64,000 nt of DNA from Coprobacter sp. Its GTDB lineage: Bacteria; Bacteroidota; Bacteroidia; Bacteroidales; UBA11471. Below the pieces are notes generated by a model. It worked only from the letters and a program-made list of their open reading frames with translations. It had not been told where the DNA came from and did no database searches. Where the stretch lies: contig JAFTRN010000039.1 in assembly GCA_017462265.1 (NCBI GenBank), positions 1 to 64,000 of the forward strand. Reading direction: 5' to 3'. Below, piece after piece: positions 43,248-55,440 of the stretch. Numbering within the stretch: the first letter of the stretch is position 1; each line of letters opens with the position of its first letter. The position numbers were made by a program, and so were the translations under genes.

Positions 43248-45710
43248 TTATCTCAACGATGCGCCCAATTTGTTTTGCAAATTGGCCACGACGCGCCCCA
43301 TGATATGCTCTATCTGCTTATCGTTGAGTGTTTTTGTCTCATCTTGCAAAAGCAGTGAAATGGCATACGATTTCTTACCGGCAGGCAGGTTCTTACCCTC
43401 GTACACGTCAAAGAGCGATACGTCTTTGATAAGTTTGCGTTCCGACTCAAGTACGACCTTCTCTACCTCGGCAAATGTCACGGCATTGTCGAGCAGGAGT
43501 GCCAAGTCGCGTTTTACCGGCGGGAATTTAGGTATATCGGCAAAAGTAACCTTTTTGCCGGCAAGACGCATGAGCAACGTCCAATTCAGTTCGGCAAAAC
43601 ATACCTCGGTGTCGATATCGAATTTTTTCAAAACCTTGGCAGAGACAATACCCATGCGGGCTACCTCTTTGCCGTCGCGTGTAGCATATACCAGCACGGC
43701 GCTATACAGGTCATCGGAGGTCTGCGATGTAACGATGCGACCTCTCTCCACACCAAGTCGGGTAAGTATGTTCTCGACATAGGCTTTGAGTTGATATACG
43801 CTCGTTTTTTCATCGGCATGCGCCCAACTGCCCGATACACGGTTTCCGGTAATCCACAATCCGAGGTGTTGCGCCTCGCTATAAGGAGCCAGCACTTTTT
43901 CTGAGGCATCGGCTGCCGCATTGTAACGATAGCAATTACCAAACTCGTAGAAAAGCAGGTCGGGACGGCGACGGTTGATATTGTGAGCCACACTCTCCAA
44001 GCCGCCAAACATGAGTGTTTGACGCAAGACGCTGAGGTCGGCACTCAACGGATTCATCAGTTTCACGCAATTCTCTTCGGGGAACGAGGCGCAACCGGCA
44101 TAGTATGCCACCTTGGTAAGAGAGTTGTTCATTATTTCATTGAATCCGCAACCGGTCAGTTGCTCCGATATGAGTTGTTGCAAGGCATAGCTGCTGTCGG
44201 TAGCCGTCTTATATGAGAGGTTGGAGTGTACCGAGTCGGTAAACTCTACATTGTTGTATCCGTAAATGCGAAGTATATCCTCGATGACATCGACCGCACG
44301 GCGCACATCTACCCGATAGGTAGGCACTTGTAGCGACAGCACACCATTCTCTTCCGAAAGGATATTTATTTCGAGTGAGTTCAATATACTTTTTACCGTG
44401 TCTTGGGGTATCTCTTTCCCTATCAATGAATTGATATGCTCATAGCTCAGCGTCACGGGGTAGGTATCAATGGGTGTAGGGTAAATATCCACGATATCGC
44501 CCGTGATTTCACCACCGGCTAACTCTTTCACCAACAAAGCGGCACGTTTGAGCACATAAATGGTATTGTTGGGATCGGTACCACGCTCGAAACGGAACGA
44601 CGAGTCGGTATTCAAGCCGTGGCGACGAGCGGTTTTACGCACCCACATAGGATTGAAATAGGCCGATTCGAGGAATATATCGGTGGTATCCATCGTCACG
44701 CCCGATTTCAAGCCACCAAAAACTCCGGCGATGCACATACCCTCGGTGTCGTTGCATATCATGAGGTCGCGGTCGGAGAGTTTACGCTCTACCTCATCGA
44801 GAGTGACAAAGGGTGTACCCTCGGGCATAGTCTTCACCACGACTTTATCGCCCGATATATGTTTCAAGTCGAAACAGTGCATGGGCTGTCCCGTCTCATG
44901 GAGCAGGTAGTTGGTAATATCCACGATATTGTTGATCGGACGCAGACCTATGGCGAGCAAGCGCTTTTGCAACCATTCGGGGCTCTCGGCCACCTTCACG
45001 TTGCGTATGGTCAATCCGCTGTATCGAGGACAAGCCTCGGTGTTCTCGACAGATACCTCTATCGCCTTTCCTCCGGGATTGTCGATACTGAAGCCCTCGA
45101 TCGAGGGGCGATTCAATGTCGCATCGTGGCCATTCTGGCGAAGCCATGCCGCCAAATCGCGAGCCACGCCATAGTGCGACGCCGCATCTACACGGTTGGG
45201 GGTAATATCGACCTCGAGTACATAGTCGCTCTCGAGATTATAATATTTTTTGGCCGGGGTACCGGGCTGTGCCGTCTCGGGCAGGACTATGATGCCATCG
45301 TGCGATGTGCCCACGCCTATTTCGTCCTCGGCACAAATCATACCGTTACTTTCTACACCACGAATCTTTGATTTTTTGATGGTAAAACTATTGTCACCAT
45401 CATACAATACCGTGCCGAGCGTAGCCACAACCACGTGCTGACCGGCGGCAACATTGGGTGCGCCACATACAATCTGGGTAGGTACGCCATCGCCCAAATC
45501 TACGGTCGTAACATGCAAATGGTCGGAATTGGGGTGTTCTTCACAAGTAAGTACCTTACCTATAACCAGTCCTTCGAGGCCGCCTCGTATTGCCTGCACC
45601 TCTTCGATGCCTCCGGTTTCGAGACCGATAGAGGTCAATGCGGCCGACACCTCATCGGGGGTAAGTGAAAGATTGAGGTAATCTTTCAGCCAATTATACG
45701 AAATATTCAT
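43248..45710 (-). CDS. pheT: Phenylalanyl-tRNA synthetase beta subunit
   Basis: It charges tRNA-Phe with the alpha subunit (pheS is not in this window). Domains in order: N-terminal helix NWLKDYLNL, EMAP-like tRNA-binding OB fold (about 42-150), B3/B4 editing domain (about 210-390), B5 (about 405-480), catalytic-like core (about 490-700) and anticodon-binding ferredoxin fold at the C-terminus (about 725-820; FPPVKRDLALLLD). Length 820 is standard. A TACCTTTG box at 45772-45779 is its promoter candidate. Confidence 0.97.
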   Translation of the reverse strand: MNISYNWLKDYLNLSLTPDEVSAALTSIGLETGGIEEVQAIRGGLEGLVIGKVLTCEEHPNSDHLHVTTVDLGDGVPTQIVCGAPNVAAGQHVVVATLGTVLYDGDNSFTIKKSKIRGVESNGMICAEDEIGVGTSHDGIIVLPETAQPGTPAKKYYNLESDYVLEVDITPNRVDAASHYGVARDLAAWLRQNGHDATLNRPSIEGFSIDNPGGKAIEVSVENTEACPRYSGLTIRNVKVAESPEWLQKRLLAIGLRPINNIVDITNYLLHETGQPMHCFDLKHISGDKVVVKTMPEGTPFVTLDEVERKLSDRDLMICNDTEGMCIAGVFGGLKSGVTMDTTDIFLESAYFNPMWVRKTARRHGLNTDSSFRFERGTDPNNTIYVLKRAALLVKELAGGEITGDIVDIYPTPIDTYPVTLSYEHINSLIGKEIPQDTVKSILNSLEINILSEENGVLSLQVPTYRVDVRRAVDVIEDILRIYGYNNVEFTDSVHSNLSYKTATDSSYALQQLISEQLTGCGFNEIMNNSLTKVAYYAGCASFPEENCVKLMNPLSADLSVLRQTLMFGGLESVAHNINRRRPDLLFYEFGNCYRYNAAADASEKVLAPYSEAQHLGLWITGNRVSGSWAHADEKTSVYQLKAYVENILTRLGVERGRIVTSQTSDDLYSAVLVYATRDGKEVARMGIVSAKVLKKFDIDTEVCFAELNWTLLMRLAGKKVTFADIPKFPPVKRDLALLLDNAVTFAEVEKVVLESERKLIKDVSLFDVYEGKNLPAGKKSYAISLLLQDETKTLNDKQIEHIMGRVVANLQNKLGASLR

Positions 45711-45771
45711 ATCTAACTAATGATTTTTTTAGAAGCTGTTTCCTCAAAATGAATCCTCATTTTAAGGCACG

Positions 45772-45779
45772 CAAAGGTA
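45772..45779 (-). promoter_or_regulatory. -7 box (TACCTTTG) for pheT
   Basis: A minus-strand box 61 bp before the pheT start. The leader contains a solo end of the dispersed repeat (AGAAGCTGTTT at 45731). Confidence 0.55.
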
Positions 45780-45818
45780 ATAAGAATCTTGCGTTATTTC
45801 AACGATTTTTGAACGTTT

Positions 45819-46724
45819 TTAGCGCACAACGCGATGAAAACCGCCAGGCAGGGGTATTTCGAAAAGCATATCGCGCCGGGTGATGGGGTGCACAAATCGC
45901 AAACGACTGGCGTGTAGTGACAATCGTCCGAGCGGATTGGTCTTGGCTCCATACTTGCGATCGCCGGCGATGCTATGGCCCAAATCGTGCATGTGTACAC
46001 GTATCTGATTTTTACGTCCGGTAGCCAACTGCAACTCTACCAACGAATATCGCCCGTTCGATGCCAATACCTCATATCGTGTCACGGCCAATTGTCCGTT
46101 TTCTTTGTCATCGGTGGAATAGACGTGAAAAGCCGAGTTTTCCTTGAGGTAGGATTTCACCTCTCCTTTTTCGGGCGAAGGTATGCCCTCGACCACCGCT
46201 ACATAACGACGATCGAGCACCATCTCGTTCCACGAACGTTGCATTTTTTCCTGAATACCTTGGCTCTTGGCAAACATCATCAAACCCGACGTATCTCGGT
46301 CGAGACGATGCAGTATAAATATACGATTGGCGGGATTTTCACTTCGCACATAGTCGCTCAATATATGATATGCCGTCTTTTCCTTGATGCGGTCGGTCGA
46401 CATGGAGAGCAGTCCATAACCCTTATCCACTACGATCAGAAATTCGTCTTCGTAAACGATACGCAGACGCGGGTGACGAAACTCTTTGAATCCGCGGGTA
46501 AAATTCACGGTAATTTCATCGTCGCGGTGCAACGGCATATCAAATTGCGTCGTAACCGTATTGTTTACCATCACCTGCCGATGAGCCAAATAGGACTTCA
46601 CGGTAGTCTTACTACGATCGGCAAACAGGGCAAACAGATAATCGAGCAATTTAGTATCTTCGGGCACACGATACACCCGCACATCGTCGGGCATACGACG
46701 AGATTTTCTATTCTTTGTATTCAT
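45819..46724 (-). CDS. RluA-family pseudouridine synthase
   Basis: It isomerises uridine in rRNA or tRNA. An S4 RNA-binding domain (about 23-80) precedes the catalytic domain with HRLDRDTSG (139-147, catalytic Asp142), ALIVVEG-like YVAVVEG and GRKNQIRVHMHDLGHSIAGD. The target base is not predictable. A -7 box TATCTTTG at 47006-47013 would give a leader of about 280 nt that contains the whole 263-bp repeat element. Confidence 0.93.
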   Translation of the reverse strand: MNTKNRKSRRMPDDVRVYRVPEDTKLLDYLFALFADRSKTTVKSYLAHRQVMVNNTVTTQFDMPLHRDDEITVNFTRGFKEFRHPRLRIVYEDEFLIVVDKGYGLLSMSTDRIKEKTAYHILSDYVRSENPANRIFILHRLDRDTSGLMMFAKSQGIQEKMQRSWNEMVLDRRYVAVVEGIPSPEKGEVKSYLKENSAFHVYSTDDKENGQLAVTRYEVLASNGRYSLVELQLATGRKNQIRVHMHDLGHSIAGDRKYGAKTNPLGRLSLHASRLRFVHPITRRDMLFEIPLPGGFHRVVR

Positions 46725-46729
46725 AATTC

Positions 46730-46992
46730 AGAAGTTGTTTGAATTTTATTTTGCAGAAGATAGGCTGCACTCGCTGTGCAATTTGTAAACAAGTTTACAT
46801 TGCGCTCGTTGGCACTATCTTTCGAGATTATTTAAGAGGAATTTTGGAATGGATTTTTCATCAAAATGCGCAGGTCGTAGCGGGCTACGTCCAAGCGGGT
46901 TGATGGAAAAGAGGACCAAAAGAACCTTAAAGAATCCGAAACTTTTTTTGAAGCTATGTTTAAATTTTTTAATAAAATTCAAGACAGCTTCT
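46730..46992 (-). repeat. Dispersed inverted-repeat element, 263-bp copy C
   Basis: Opposite orientation to copy B and the same length. Read on the minus strand it runs from AGAAGCTGTCTTGAATTTTA to AATTCAAACAACTTCT and contains the GGACGTAGC/GCTACGACC hairpin (plus-strand 46873-46892) and the 63-bp near-palindrome (46758-46820). It fills most of 46725-47143; nothing else is recognised there apart from a promoter box at 47006. Confidence 0.85.
46758..46820. repeat. 63-bp near-palindrome, second copy
   Basis: Exact reverse complement of 23394-23456. Confidence 0.85.
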
Positions 46993-47005
46993 CTTTATTA
47001 TGGTA

Positions 47006-47013
47006 CAAAGATA
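47006..47013 (-). promoter_or_regulatory. -7 box (TATCTTTG) upstream of repeat copy C
   Basis: A minus-strand box. A transcript from it would carry the complete element as the leader of the pseudouridine synthase gene. Confidence 0.5.
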
Positions 47014-47143
47014 GTGTAAATGAGTGTGCGAGCAAACAATTTGCCCGCACATTTGTACCAAGAGATTGTTTTTAAGAAGCGTTCAAACCGTTTCTAAATC
47101 AACAACAAATCTTCAAAGTTATATATTCCCCTTCTACGATTTC

Positions 47144-48049
47144 TCAATCGGCGAAAGCATCGAACATTTTGGTACTCAGATATTTTTCGGCCCTATCGGG
47201 AAAAACCATCACTATATTGCCCGTCTTGATGCGAGCGGCTACACGTCGGGCGGCAATCATGGCCGCGCCACTGCTCATACCGGCAAAAATACCCTCCTGC
47301 GATATGATGTGTCGCGCCATATCTATCGCCTCCTCACTCTCTATCATTTCCTGTACATCGATGAGCGACGCGTCATATATCTGTGGTACAATGGCCTCTT
47401 CCATATTTTTCAAGCCCTGTATATAATGTCCTTTGACAGGGTGGGCACACACCACTTTGATGTCGGGTTTCATGGCTCGGAGGAAGCGTGACAACCCCAT
47501 CAGCGTGCCCGATGTACCCACCGCGCACACCAGATAATCTATCTGTCCGCCTGTCTGCTGCCATATTTCTATGGCGGTATTCTCATAGTGAGTAAGGTAA
47601 TTGGCCGCATTGGCAAATTGGTCGGGCATAAAATACTTTTCGGGATTTTCGGCCACCATGCGTCGTGCCAGTCGAATAGCTCCATCTGTACCCTCCTCGG
47701 CCGGGGTGAGAATCACTTTTGCTCCGTACGAACGCAAAATTTTACGACGCTCGATCGATACCGCCGAACTCATAACTATCTCTACCGCATATCCCTTTAC
47801 GATACCGGCGATGGCCAATCCTATTCCCGTATTTCCCGAAGTGGGTTCTATAATGGTCTTACCCTTATGCAAAAGACCGTTTTTCTCAGCCGCCTCTACC
47901 ATACGTATCGCTATACGATCTTTGATACTGCCCGTAGGATTGAACCCCTCCAATTTGGCAAATATATTCACATCGGGATTGGGCGACAGCCTGTTTATAC
48001 GCACCATCGGCGTAGAACCGATAGTTGCCAGAATATTCTCTTTTACCAT
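47144..48049 (-). CDS. cysK: Cysteine synthase (PLP-dependent)
   Basis: O-acetylserine sulfhydrylase. Lys43 in TGSIKDR holds PLP; PTSGNTGIGLA and GTSGTLMGLSRF bind phosphate and substrate. The 301-residue length suits CysK or CysM, so the isozyme is open. The start is well supported: an AGGAGG Shine-Dalgarno (48058-48063 on the plus strand) sits 8 bp upstream, unusual in this phylum. A TAATTTTG box (48083-48090) gives a leader of about 28 nt. Confidence 0.92.
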   Translation of the reverse strand: MVKENILATIGSTPMVRINRLSPNPDVNIFAKLEGFNPTGSIKDRIAIRMVEAAEKNGLLHKGKTIIEPTSGNTGIGLAIAGIVKGYAVEIVMSSAVSIERRKILRSYGAKVILTPAEEGTDGAIRLARRMVAENPEKYFMPDQFANAANYLTHYENTAIEIWQQTGGQIDYLVCAVGTSGTLMGLSRFLRAMKPDIKVVCAHPVKGHYIQGLKNMEEAIVPQIYDASLIDVQEMIESEEAIDMARHIISQEGIFAGMSSGAAMIAARRVAARIKTGNIVMVFPDRAEKYLSTKMFDAFAD

Positions 48050-48082
48050 ATATAAATCCTCCTATTGAATGCTTTAATATTG

Positions 48083-48090
48083 CAAAATTA
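48083..48090 (-). promoter_or_regulatory. -7 box (TAATTTTG) for the cysteine synthase gene
   Basis: A minus-strand match to TAnnTTTG, 33 bp before the ATG. The spacer 48091-48379 between this and the thi promoter is AT-rich and shows no gene. Confidence 0.5.
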
Positions 48091-48379
48091 GTAATATTTT
48101 TCCGTTCGCCCTCATCTTAAATTAAAATATATAATAATACCCCGACACAATTATTAAAAAATAAAGATTTTTACAACTTCTTAAAATATATTTTGTCCAA
48201 TTTCATTAATTCAATGAACACAATTACAGCTTCTTATAGTCGTCCACTTTTATCAATAGTCAAATGACCACTTTTTTATAACAAAAGACAAACGAGTTAA
48301 AAACCAAATTTACTTGGACTTTTTACCACGAATAAAAGATTTTTTTGCAGGTGATGAATCAAAACAAATATTTTATTGC

Positions 48380-48387
48380 TACATTTG
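48380..48387 (+). promoter_or_regulatory. -7 box (TACATTTG) for the thiamine operon
   Basis: TACATTTG ends 7 bp before the riboswitch begins, so the aptamer would form the very 5' end of the transcript. Confidence 0.6.
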
Positions 48388-48394
48388 TCACCGA

Positions 48395-48475
48395 TAACAA
48401 AAGGGGTGCCTATATGGCTGAGATTACACCCTATGAACCTGCCCGGGTAATGCCGGGAAGGAATTTGTTCATAGA
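48395..48475 (+). ncRNA. TPP riboswitch (THI element)
   Basis: The aptamer is clear from its conserved parts in order: GGGGTGCC, the CTGAGA pyrimidine-sensing loop, ACACCC closing the first helix, GAACCTG, CCGGGTAATGCCGG and AAGGAA. It lies 65 nt upstream of thiD and should repress the operon when thiamine pyrophosphate is plentiful. No terminator hairpin with a T-run is visible between aptamer and start, so translational control is likelier. Confidence 0.95.
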
Positions 48476-48539
48476 AAGCATATATATTCCATATCTCATA
48501 ATGTAAGTCATATACACCTCGTAATCATATAAGGTATAT

Positions 48540-49412
48540 ATGGCATTTTTTTATCCTACATGTCTCACAATAGCCGGCTCGGACAGCGGTGGCGGAGCCG
48601 GCATACAGGCCGACCTGAAAACGATGTCGGCCCTCGGGGTATATGGTATGTCGGTAATCACTGCCGTCACGGCACAAAATACCCAAGGCGTCACCGCCAT
48701 ACAGGCCATCACTCCACACATTGTAACGGCTCAATTAGAGGCTGTATTCTCGGATATACGATGCGACGCCGTGAAAATAGGTATGCTATTCTCGGAAGAG
48801 ATTATCACCGCGCTCATTGAGGCATTAGACCGATACAAGCCGCACCACATCGTACTCGATCCGGTAATGGTATCGACCAGTGGCCACAAGTTGGTCGAGA
48901 ACGATATTTGCAACATCATAATGCAAGATTTGTGCCCTCGAGCCTCGCTCATCACCCCCAATATACCCGAAGCCGCCCTACTGAGCGGTATAGAAATATA
49001 CGACGAAGAAGATATGATGCAAGCCGGCAAGATACTATTGGACCGTGGCTGCCGGGCCGTACTCATCAAGGGGGGGCATCTATCAGGGCAAGAGATGAAC
49101 GACATTCTGTTCACTCACGACAACACGCCACAAGTATATACCTCGACCAAAATCGCGACAAAAAACACTCATGGCACGGGGTGCTCGCTATCATCGGCCA
49201 TCGCCTCATATCTGGCTTTAGGCAATAATATGCCCGAGGCGGTGAGAAAAGCCAAAGCCTATATAAGCGACGGATTAAAAGCCGGTGCCGATGTCACTTT
49301 GGGAAAAGGACACGGACCTATCAATCATTTTTTCGCACCACAACCTCTACTACCGATACCCGAGATAGAATGTGCCGAAGTCGTATCTAAAGACACTCTC
49401 CTCCCATCATAA
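48540..49412 (+). CDS. thiD: HMP/HMP-P kinase
   Basis: Phosphorylates hydroxymethylpyrimidine and its monophosphate for thiamine synthesis. The ribokinase fold has [19 protein letters not shown] at the start and the anion hole/catalytic Asp in [13 protein letters not shown] near 214. The C-terminal 25 residues extend beyond the usual end. It is the first gene after the riboswitch. Confidence 0.95.
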   Translation: MAFFYPTCLTIAGSDSGGGAGIQADLKTMSALGVYGMSVITAVTAQNTQGVTAIQAITPHIVTAQLEAVFSDIRCDAVKIGMLFSEEIITALIEALDRYKPHHIVLDPVMVSTSGHKLVENDICNIIMQDLCPRASLITPNIPEAALLSGIEIYDEEDMMQAGKILLDRGCRAVLIKGGHLSGQEMNDILFTHDNTPQVYTSTKIATKNTHGTGCSLSSAIASYLALGNNMPEAVRKAKAYISDGLKAGADVTLGKGHGPINHFFAPQPLLPIPEIECAEVVSKDTLLPS

Positions 49413-49437
49413 TATTAACAATTAAACCCTAAACGAA

Positions 49438-49647
49438 ATGGAAAGTATCAAAGTGCTTCTGAATCGCCAGGAAATATGCGTAGGCGGCCGTGCTACCCTG
49501 CGCGAGTTGTTGATAAGCCAAAGCATTCCTACCGAGGGAATTGCCGTAGCCGTAAACAATCGTATTATCAAAAAAGAGGATTGGGCCGAGACATTTCTCG
49601 CCAACAACGACAAGATAACCGTAGTACACGCAGCTTGCGGGGGATAG
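49438..49647 (+). CDS. thiS: Sulfur carrier protein ThiS
   Basis: A 69-residue ubiquitin-like protein ending in the GG dipeptide (HAACGG) that becomes the thiocarboxylate donating sulfur to the thiazole ring. ILNRQEICVGGR-type strands and the NNRIIKKEDWAETFL helix match the family. Activation requires a ThiF-type adenylyltransferase, which is not in this cluster. Confidence 0.93.
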   Translation: MESIKVLLNRQEICVGGRATLRELLISQSIPTEGIAVAVNNRIIKKEDWAETFLANNDKITVVHAACGG

Positions 49648-49650
49648 GAT

Positions 49651-50268
49651 ATGAAACTTATTGGTATCACCCCCGAATCGAACGTAGATAACGAAGCCGT
49701 GCTGATAGCAAACCTGCTCGACGCAGGTATTGACGAAATGCACATACGGAAACCGACCTCTCCGGTCGATGCCGTAGCGCGCTTATTGCAAGATATACCC
49801 GAGCCATTCCATGCGAGGCTCATACTGCACGAGCATTTCGACCTTACGCATAGGTTCGGTATAGGCGGTATCCATCTCAACCGGCGAAATTCCCACAAAC
49901 CGACCGATTATCACGGAAAGATAGGGCGCTCCTGCCACACCCTCGACGAGGTGGCACATAGCGTCGATACCGATTATTGTTTCCTCAGTCCTATATATAA
50001 CAGTATATCCAAGGTGGGATATATGGCTCGTTTCACCGATAAGGATTTGGAACAAGCGGCTTGTGATGGCATTATCGGTCCTCATGTGTATGCCTTGGGA
50101 GGAATCACACCACACAATCTGCCGCAATTACAACGTTACGGATTTGGTGGAGCGGCATTTCTCGGCTATTTATGGAACGATTTGACACTACACAATCTTC
50201 CCGAGAGGGTATATAGTCTGCGCTCGGTCTTGACAAGCGACAATCACTATAATCAAAACAACTTCTGA
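49651..50268 (+). CDS. TenI/ThiE-like protein
   Basis: A 205-residue TIM barrel homologous to thiamine phosphate synthase but divergent. It keeps MHIRKP and YALGGIT and lacks the ThiE stretch GPxFxTxTK (it has DYCFLSPIYNSISK). In related operons such a second copy is TenI, a thiazole tautomerase, so that role is the better guess. It overlaps thiE by 1 bp and lies 3 bp after thiS. Confidence 0.8.
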   Translation: MKLIGITPESNVDNEAVLIANLLDAGIDEMHIRKPTSPVDAVARLLQDIPEPFHARLILHEHFDLTHRFGIGGIHLNRRNSHKPTDYHGKIGRSCHTLDEVAHSVDTDYCFLSPIYNSISKVGYMARFTDKDLEQAACDGIIGPHVYALGGITPHNLPQLQRYGFGGAAFLGYLWNDLTLHNLPERVYSLRSVLTSDNHYNQNNF

Positions 50269-50889
50269 TGTTACAATTCATCACACATACCAACGAACGA
50301 TACAGCTACCCGGCATCGGCCGAGGTAGCCCTCAAAGGAGGCTGTCGCTGGATACAGTTGCGCATGAAAGAGGCAACCGACGACGAAATATTATCGACGG
50401 CACACCCTTTGCGACAGCTATGCGACCGATATGGAGCCACCCTGATTCTCGACGACAAAGTACATCTCGTGCAGGTCTGTAGGGCCGATGGGGTACATCT
50501 GGGAAAAAGCGATATGTCGCCCGACGAAGCCCGCAAAATACTCGGCGAGAATGCCATCATAGGAGGCACAGCCAATACATTAGACGATATAAAAAGGCTT
50601 GTAAGCCTCGGGGTAAATTATATCGGACTCGGACCTTTCCGTTTCACCCATACCAAGAAAAATCTAAGTCCCGTATTAGGTCTCGACGGATATAACGATA
50701 TATTGCGACAATGTCGCGCCTACGGCATAAAAACACCGATCGTCGCCATCGGTGGTATCACCATCGACGATATTCCGGCTTTGATGCAGACCGGGATTGC
50801 CGGCATAGCTCTATCGGGAACCATACTCAATGCCGAAAACCCCATAACAGAAACAAAAAATATTCTTAACACCATAAACACAATCCATT

Positions 50890-50897
<8 letters not shown>
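50268..50897 (+). CDS. thiE: Thiamine phosphate synthase
   Basis: Joins HMP-PP and thiazole phosphate to thiamine phosphate. The 209-residue TIM barrel has [51 protein letters not shown] and VAIGGIT, all ThiE signatures with pyrophosphate-binding residues intact. Its end overlaps thiG by 8 bp. Confidence 0.93.
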
Positions 50898-53393
<2,496 letters not shown>

Positions 53394-53414
53394 CCGGTTT
53401 CAAAACGACTTGTT

Positions 53415-54524
53415 ATGTTTTCAGAAGAATTAGAAAAATATCGGTGGGACGAAATTACCGAGCGCATATATGCCAAAAACGCCGACGATGTGGAGCGAGC
53501 TCTATCCAAGCAGCATCTGCAAATCGACGATTTCATGGCCTTGGTTTCGCCTGCCGCCACACCCTATCTCGAAGAGATGGCCGCCCAAAGCCGTATGTAC
53601 ACCCAACAACGATTTGGCAACACTATAAGCTTGTATATCCCCCTATATATCACCAATTCTTGCACGAATTGCTGTGTGTACTGCGGTTTCAACCACAACA
53701 ACCCCATAGAGCGGGTGATACTTACTCCCGAAGAAATAGAGGAGGAATGTAAGGCCATACGACGCTTAGGCCCGTTCGAAAATCTGCTCATCGTCACCGG
53801 CGAAAATCCGCGCGATGCCGGCGTAGATTACCTCGAAAAGGCCCTGCAAACCGCCCGCCCCTACTTCTCAAACCTGTCGATAGAGGTAATGCCACTCAGC
53901 AGTGACGACTATTACCGCCTTACCCAGTCGGGGCTTAACGGCGTGGTATGCTTCCAAGAGACCTACCATCGGGATCGCTACAAAATATATCACCCCAAAG
54001 GCATGAAATCAAACTTCGAGTGGCGCGTGAACGGATTCGACCGTATGGGGCAAGCCGGCGTGCACAAGATAGGTATGGGTGTGCTCGTGGGACTCGAAGA
54101 TTGGCGCACCGATGTCACCTTCATGGCTCTACACCTGCAATACCTGCGTAAAAAATATTGGAAAACCCGCTATAGTGTAAACTTCCCGCGACTACGCCCC
54201 TCGAAAGGGAATTTCCAGCCCAACGTGGTAATGAACGACAAAGAGTTGGCACAGACCATCTTTGCCTACCGCATATTCGACCACGATGTGGACATTTCGG
54301 TATCGACACGAGAGAATCCCCATTTCCGCGACCATATAGCCACCCTTGGTGCCACCTCGCTCAGTGCCGGCTCCAAAACCGAGCCCGGCGGATACTACAC
54401 CCACCCTCAGGCATCGGAACAGTTCAGTGTGAGCGACGAACGCACCCCAGCCGAAGTGGCGCAAGCCATTCGGGCCGTCGGAAACGAAGCCGTATGGAAA
54501 GATTGGGACAGAATATTCGACTAA
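53415..54524 (+). CDS. thiH: 2-iminoacetate synthase ThiH
   Basis: Radical SAM tyrosine lyase supplying dehydroglycine for ThiG. The cluster motif CxxxCxxC is in SCTNCCVYCGF (about 82-91). YHRDRYKIYHPKGMKSNFEWR and the C-terminal SAGSKTEPGGY segment match ThiH. It is the last gene of the operon and is followed by a terminator. Confidence 0.95.
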   Translation: MFSEELEKYRWDEITERIYAKNADDVERALSKQHLQIDDFMALVSPAATPYLEEMAAQSRMYTQQRFGNTISLYIPLYITNSCTNCCVYCGFNHNNPIERVILTPEEIEEECKAIRRLGPFENLLIVTGENPRDAGVDYLEKALQTARPYFSNLSIEVMPLSSDDYYRLTQSGLNGVVCFQETYHRDRYKIYHPKGMKSNFEWRVNGFDRMGQAGVHKIGMGVLVGLEDWRTDVTFMALHLQYLRKKYWKTRYSVNFPRLRPSKGNFQPNVVMNDKELAQTIFAYRIFDHDVDISVSTRENPHFRDHIATLGATSLSAGSKTEPGGYYTHPQASEQFSVSDERTPAEVAQAIRAVGNEAVWKDWDRIFD

Positions 54525-54558
54525 ACGAAATTCTCACCGTTTAATCAACACTTATATC

Positions 54559-54595
54559 AGAGAGCAGATACGTCAAAAACATCTGCTCTCTTTTC
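54559..54595 (+). terminator. Terminator of the thiamine operon
   Basis: AGAGAGCAGAT and its complement form a perfect 11-bp stem with an 11-nt loop and a short T-run. Confidence 0.9.
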
Positions 54596-54651
54596 TATCC
54601 CCTCATCGATACACAATTTATCCTCAAAAATCTTTATCGAACACCAATAAT

Positions 54652-54684
54652 AAAAAAGAGTTACGAAAAATTCGTAACTCTTTT
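54652..54684 (-). terminator. Terminator of tRNA-Ser
   Basis: GAGTTACGAA/TTCGTAACTC form a perfect stem; on the minus strand a run of T follows. It lies 14 bp beyond the tRNA 3' end. Confidence 0.85.
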
Positions 54685-54693
54685 ATTGTCTTG

Positions 54694-54781
54694 CGGAGTG
54701 AGGGGGATTCGAACCCCCGATGCGCTTTTGACGCATACACGCTTTCCAGGCGTGCCTCTTCAACCACTCGAGCATCACTCC
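54694..54781 (-). tRNA. tRNA-Ser (anticodon GGA)
   Basis: The 88-nt class II tRNA folds with a 7-bp acceptor stem (GGAGTGA/TCACTCC), anticodon stem CACGC/GCGTG with loop CTGGAAA, a long variable arm (TATGCGTC..GCGCAT) and GGTTCGAATCC in the T arm. The loop reads anticodon GGA, serine. CCA is not encoded. A TATATTTG -7 box lies at 54808-54815. Confidence 0.97.
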
Positions 54782-54807
54782 TTGGGGTTTCGTCCTAAAA
54801 ACGGGTG

Positions 54808-54815
54808 CAAATATA
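54808..54815 (-). promoter_or_regulatory. -7 box (TATATTTG) for tRNA-Ser
   Basis: A minus-strand match to TAnnTTTG 26 bp before the tRNA 5' end. Confidence 0.55.
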
Positions 54816-54909
54816 CAAATTTTTCACATACCACCCTCCCCTACGACCGTATATTTTTCAACAAAAAAATGATCGTGAACAAGTTTTTGAAGTTCATCAC
54901 TTTTTTATC

Positions 54910-55434
54910 TCAGAGGGATAGCAGGCCTTCGGGGATATTCATGGTGATGGTGTGGGCGAGGGTGTCGATGGCGACTACGAAGTCGTCGTTGGCGGGAATA
55001 AGGAGTTCGCTGCCATCGGCGCGCTCTACGACGAAGAGGGTGTTGGCGGTGGTATCGTCCACATCTACGATGCGTCCCAACGTACCATAGAGGCTATCCA
55101 CGACGGTAAATCCGATGAAGAAGTCGCCGGGGGCGGCAAAGTCGTCGTCATCGTCGGTGAGCCAACTTTTAGGGAAATATACATCTACACCGGTGAACAT
55201 ACGCGCCTCGTCGTCGGTATCGACGTCTTCGAGTTTCACGAGGGCGGTATCTTCGCCTCGGAAACGATACTCTTCGATGAAGAAAGGCACGAATATTCCA
55301 TCGATTTCGCACACGATATAGGGGCACTCGCTACGGTCGAAAATGTCGTCGGTGAAGGTAAACGATATTTCGCCCTTCAAGGCGTGGGGTTTGTTGAAGG
55401 TGCCTATTTTTATGAGTTCGTCGCGGGTAATCAT
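54910..55434 (-). CDS. rimM: Ribosome maturation factor RimM
   Basis: Assists 16S rRNA/30S head maturation with S19. The N-terminal domain has [14 protein letters not shown] (the usual GKIxxxHGLKGE), and the PRC barrel is in about 95-170 (FFIGFTVVD to [14 protein letters not shown]). Length 174 is typical. It is in line with murA (6 bp spacing), an order seen in other Bacteroidales. Confidence 0.93.
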   Translation of the reverse strand: MITRDELIKIGTFNKPHALKGEISFTFTDDIFDRSECPYIVCEIDGIFVPFFIEEYRFRGEDTALVKLEDVDTDDEARMFTGVDVYFPKSWLTDDDDDFAAPGDFFIGFTVVDSLYGTLGRIVDVDDTTANTLFVVERADGSELLIPANDDFVVAIDTLAHTITMNIPEGLLSL

Positions 55435-55440
55435 GGATGT

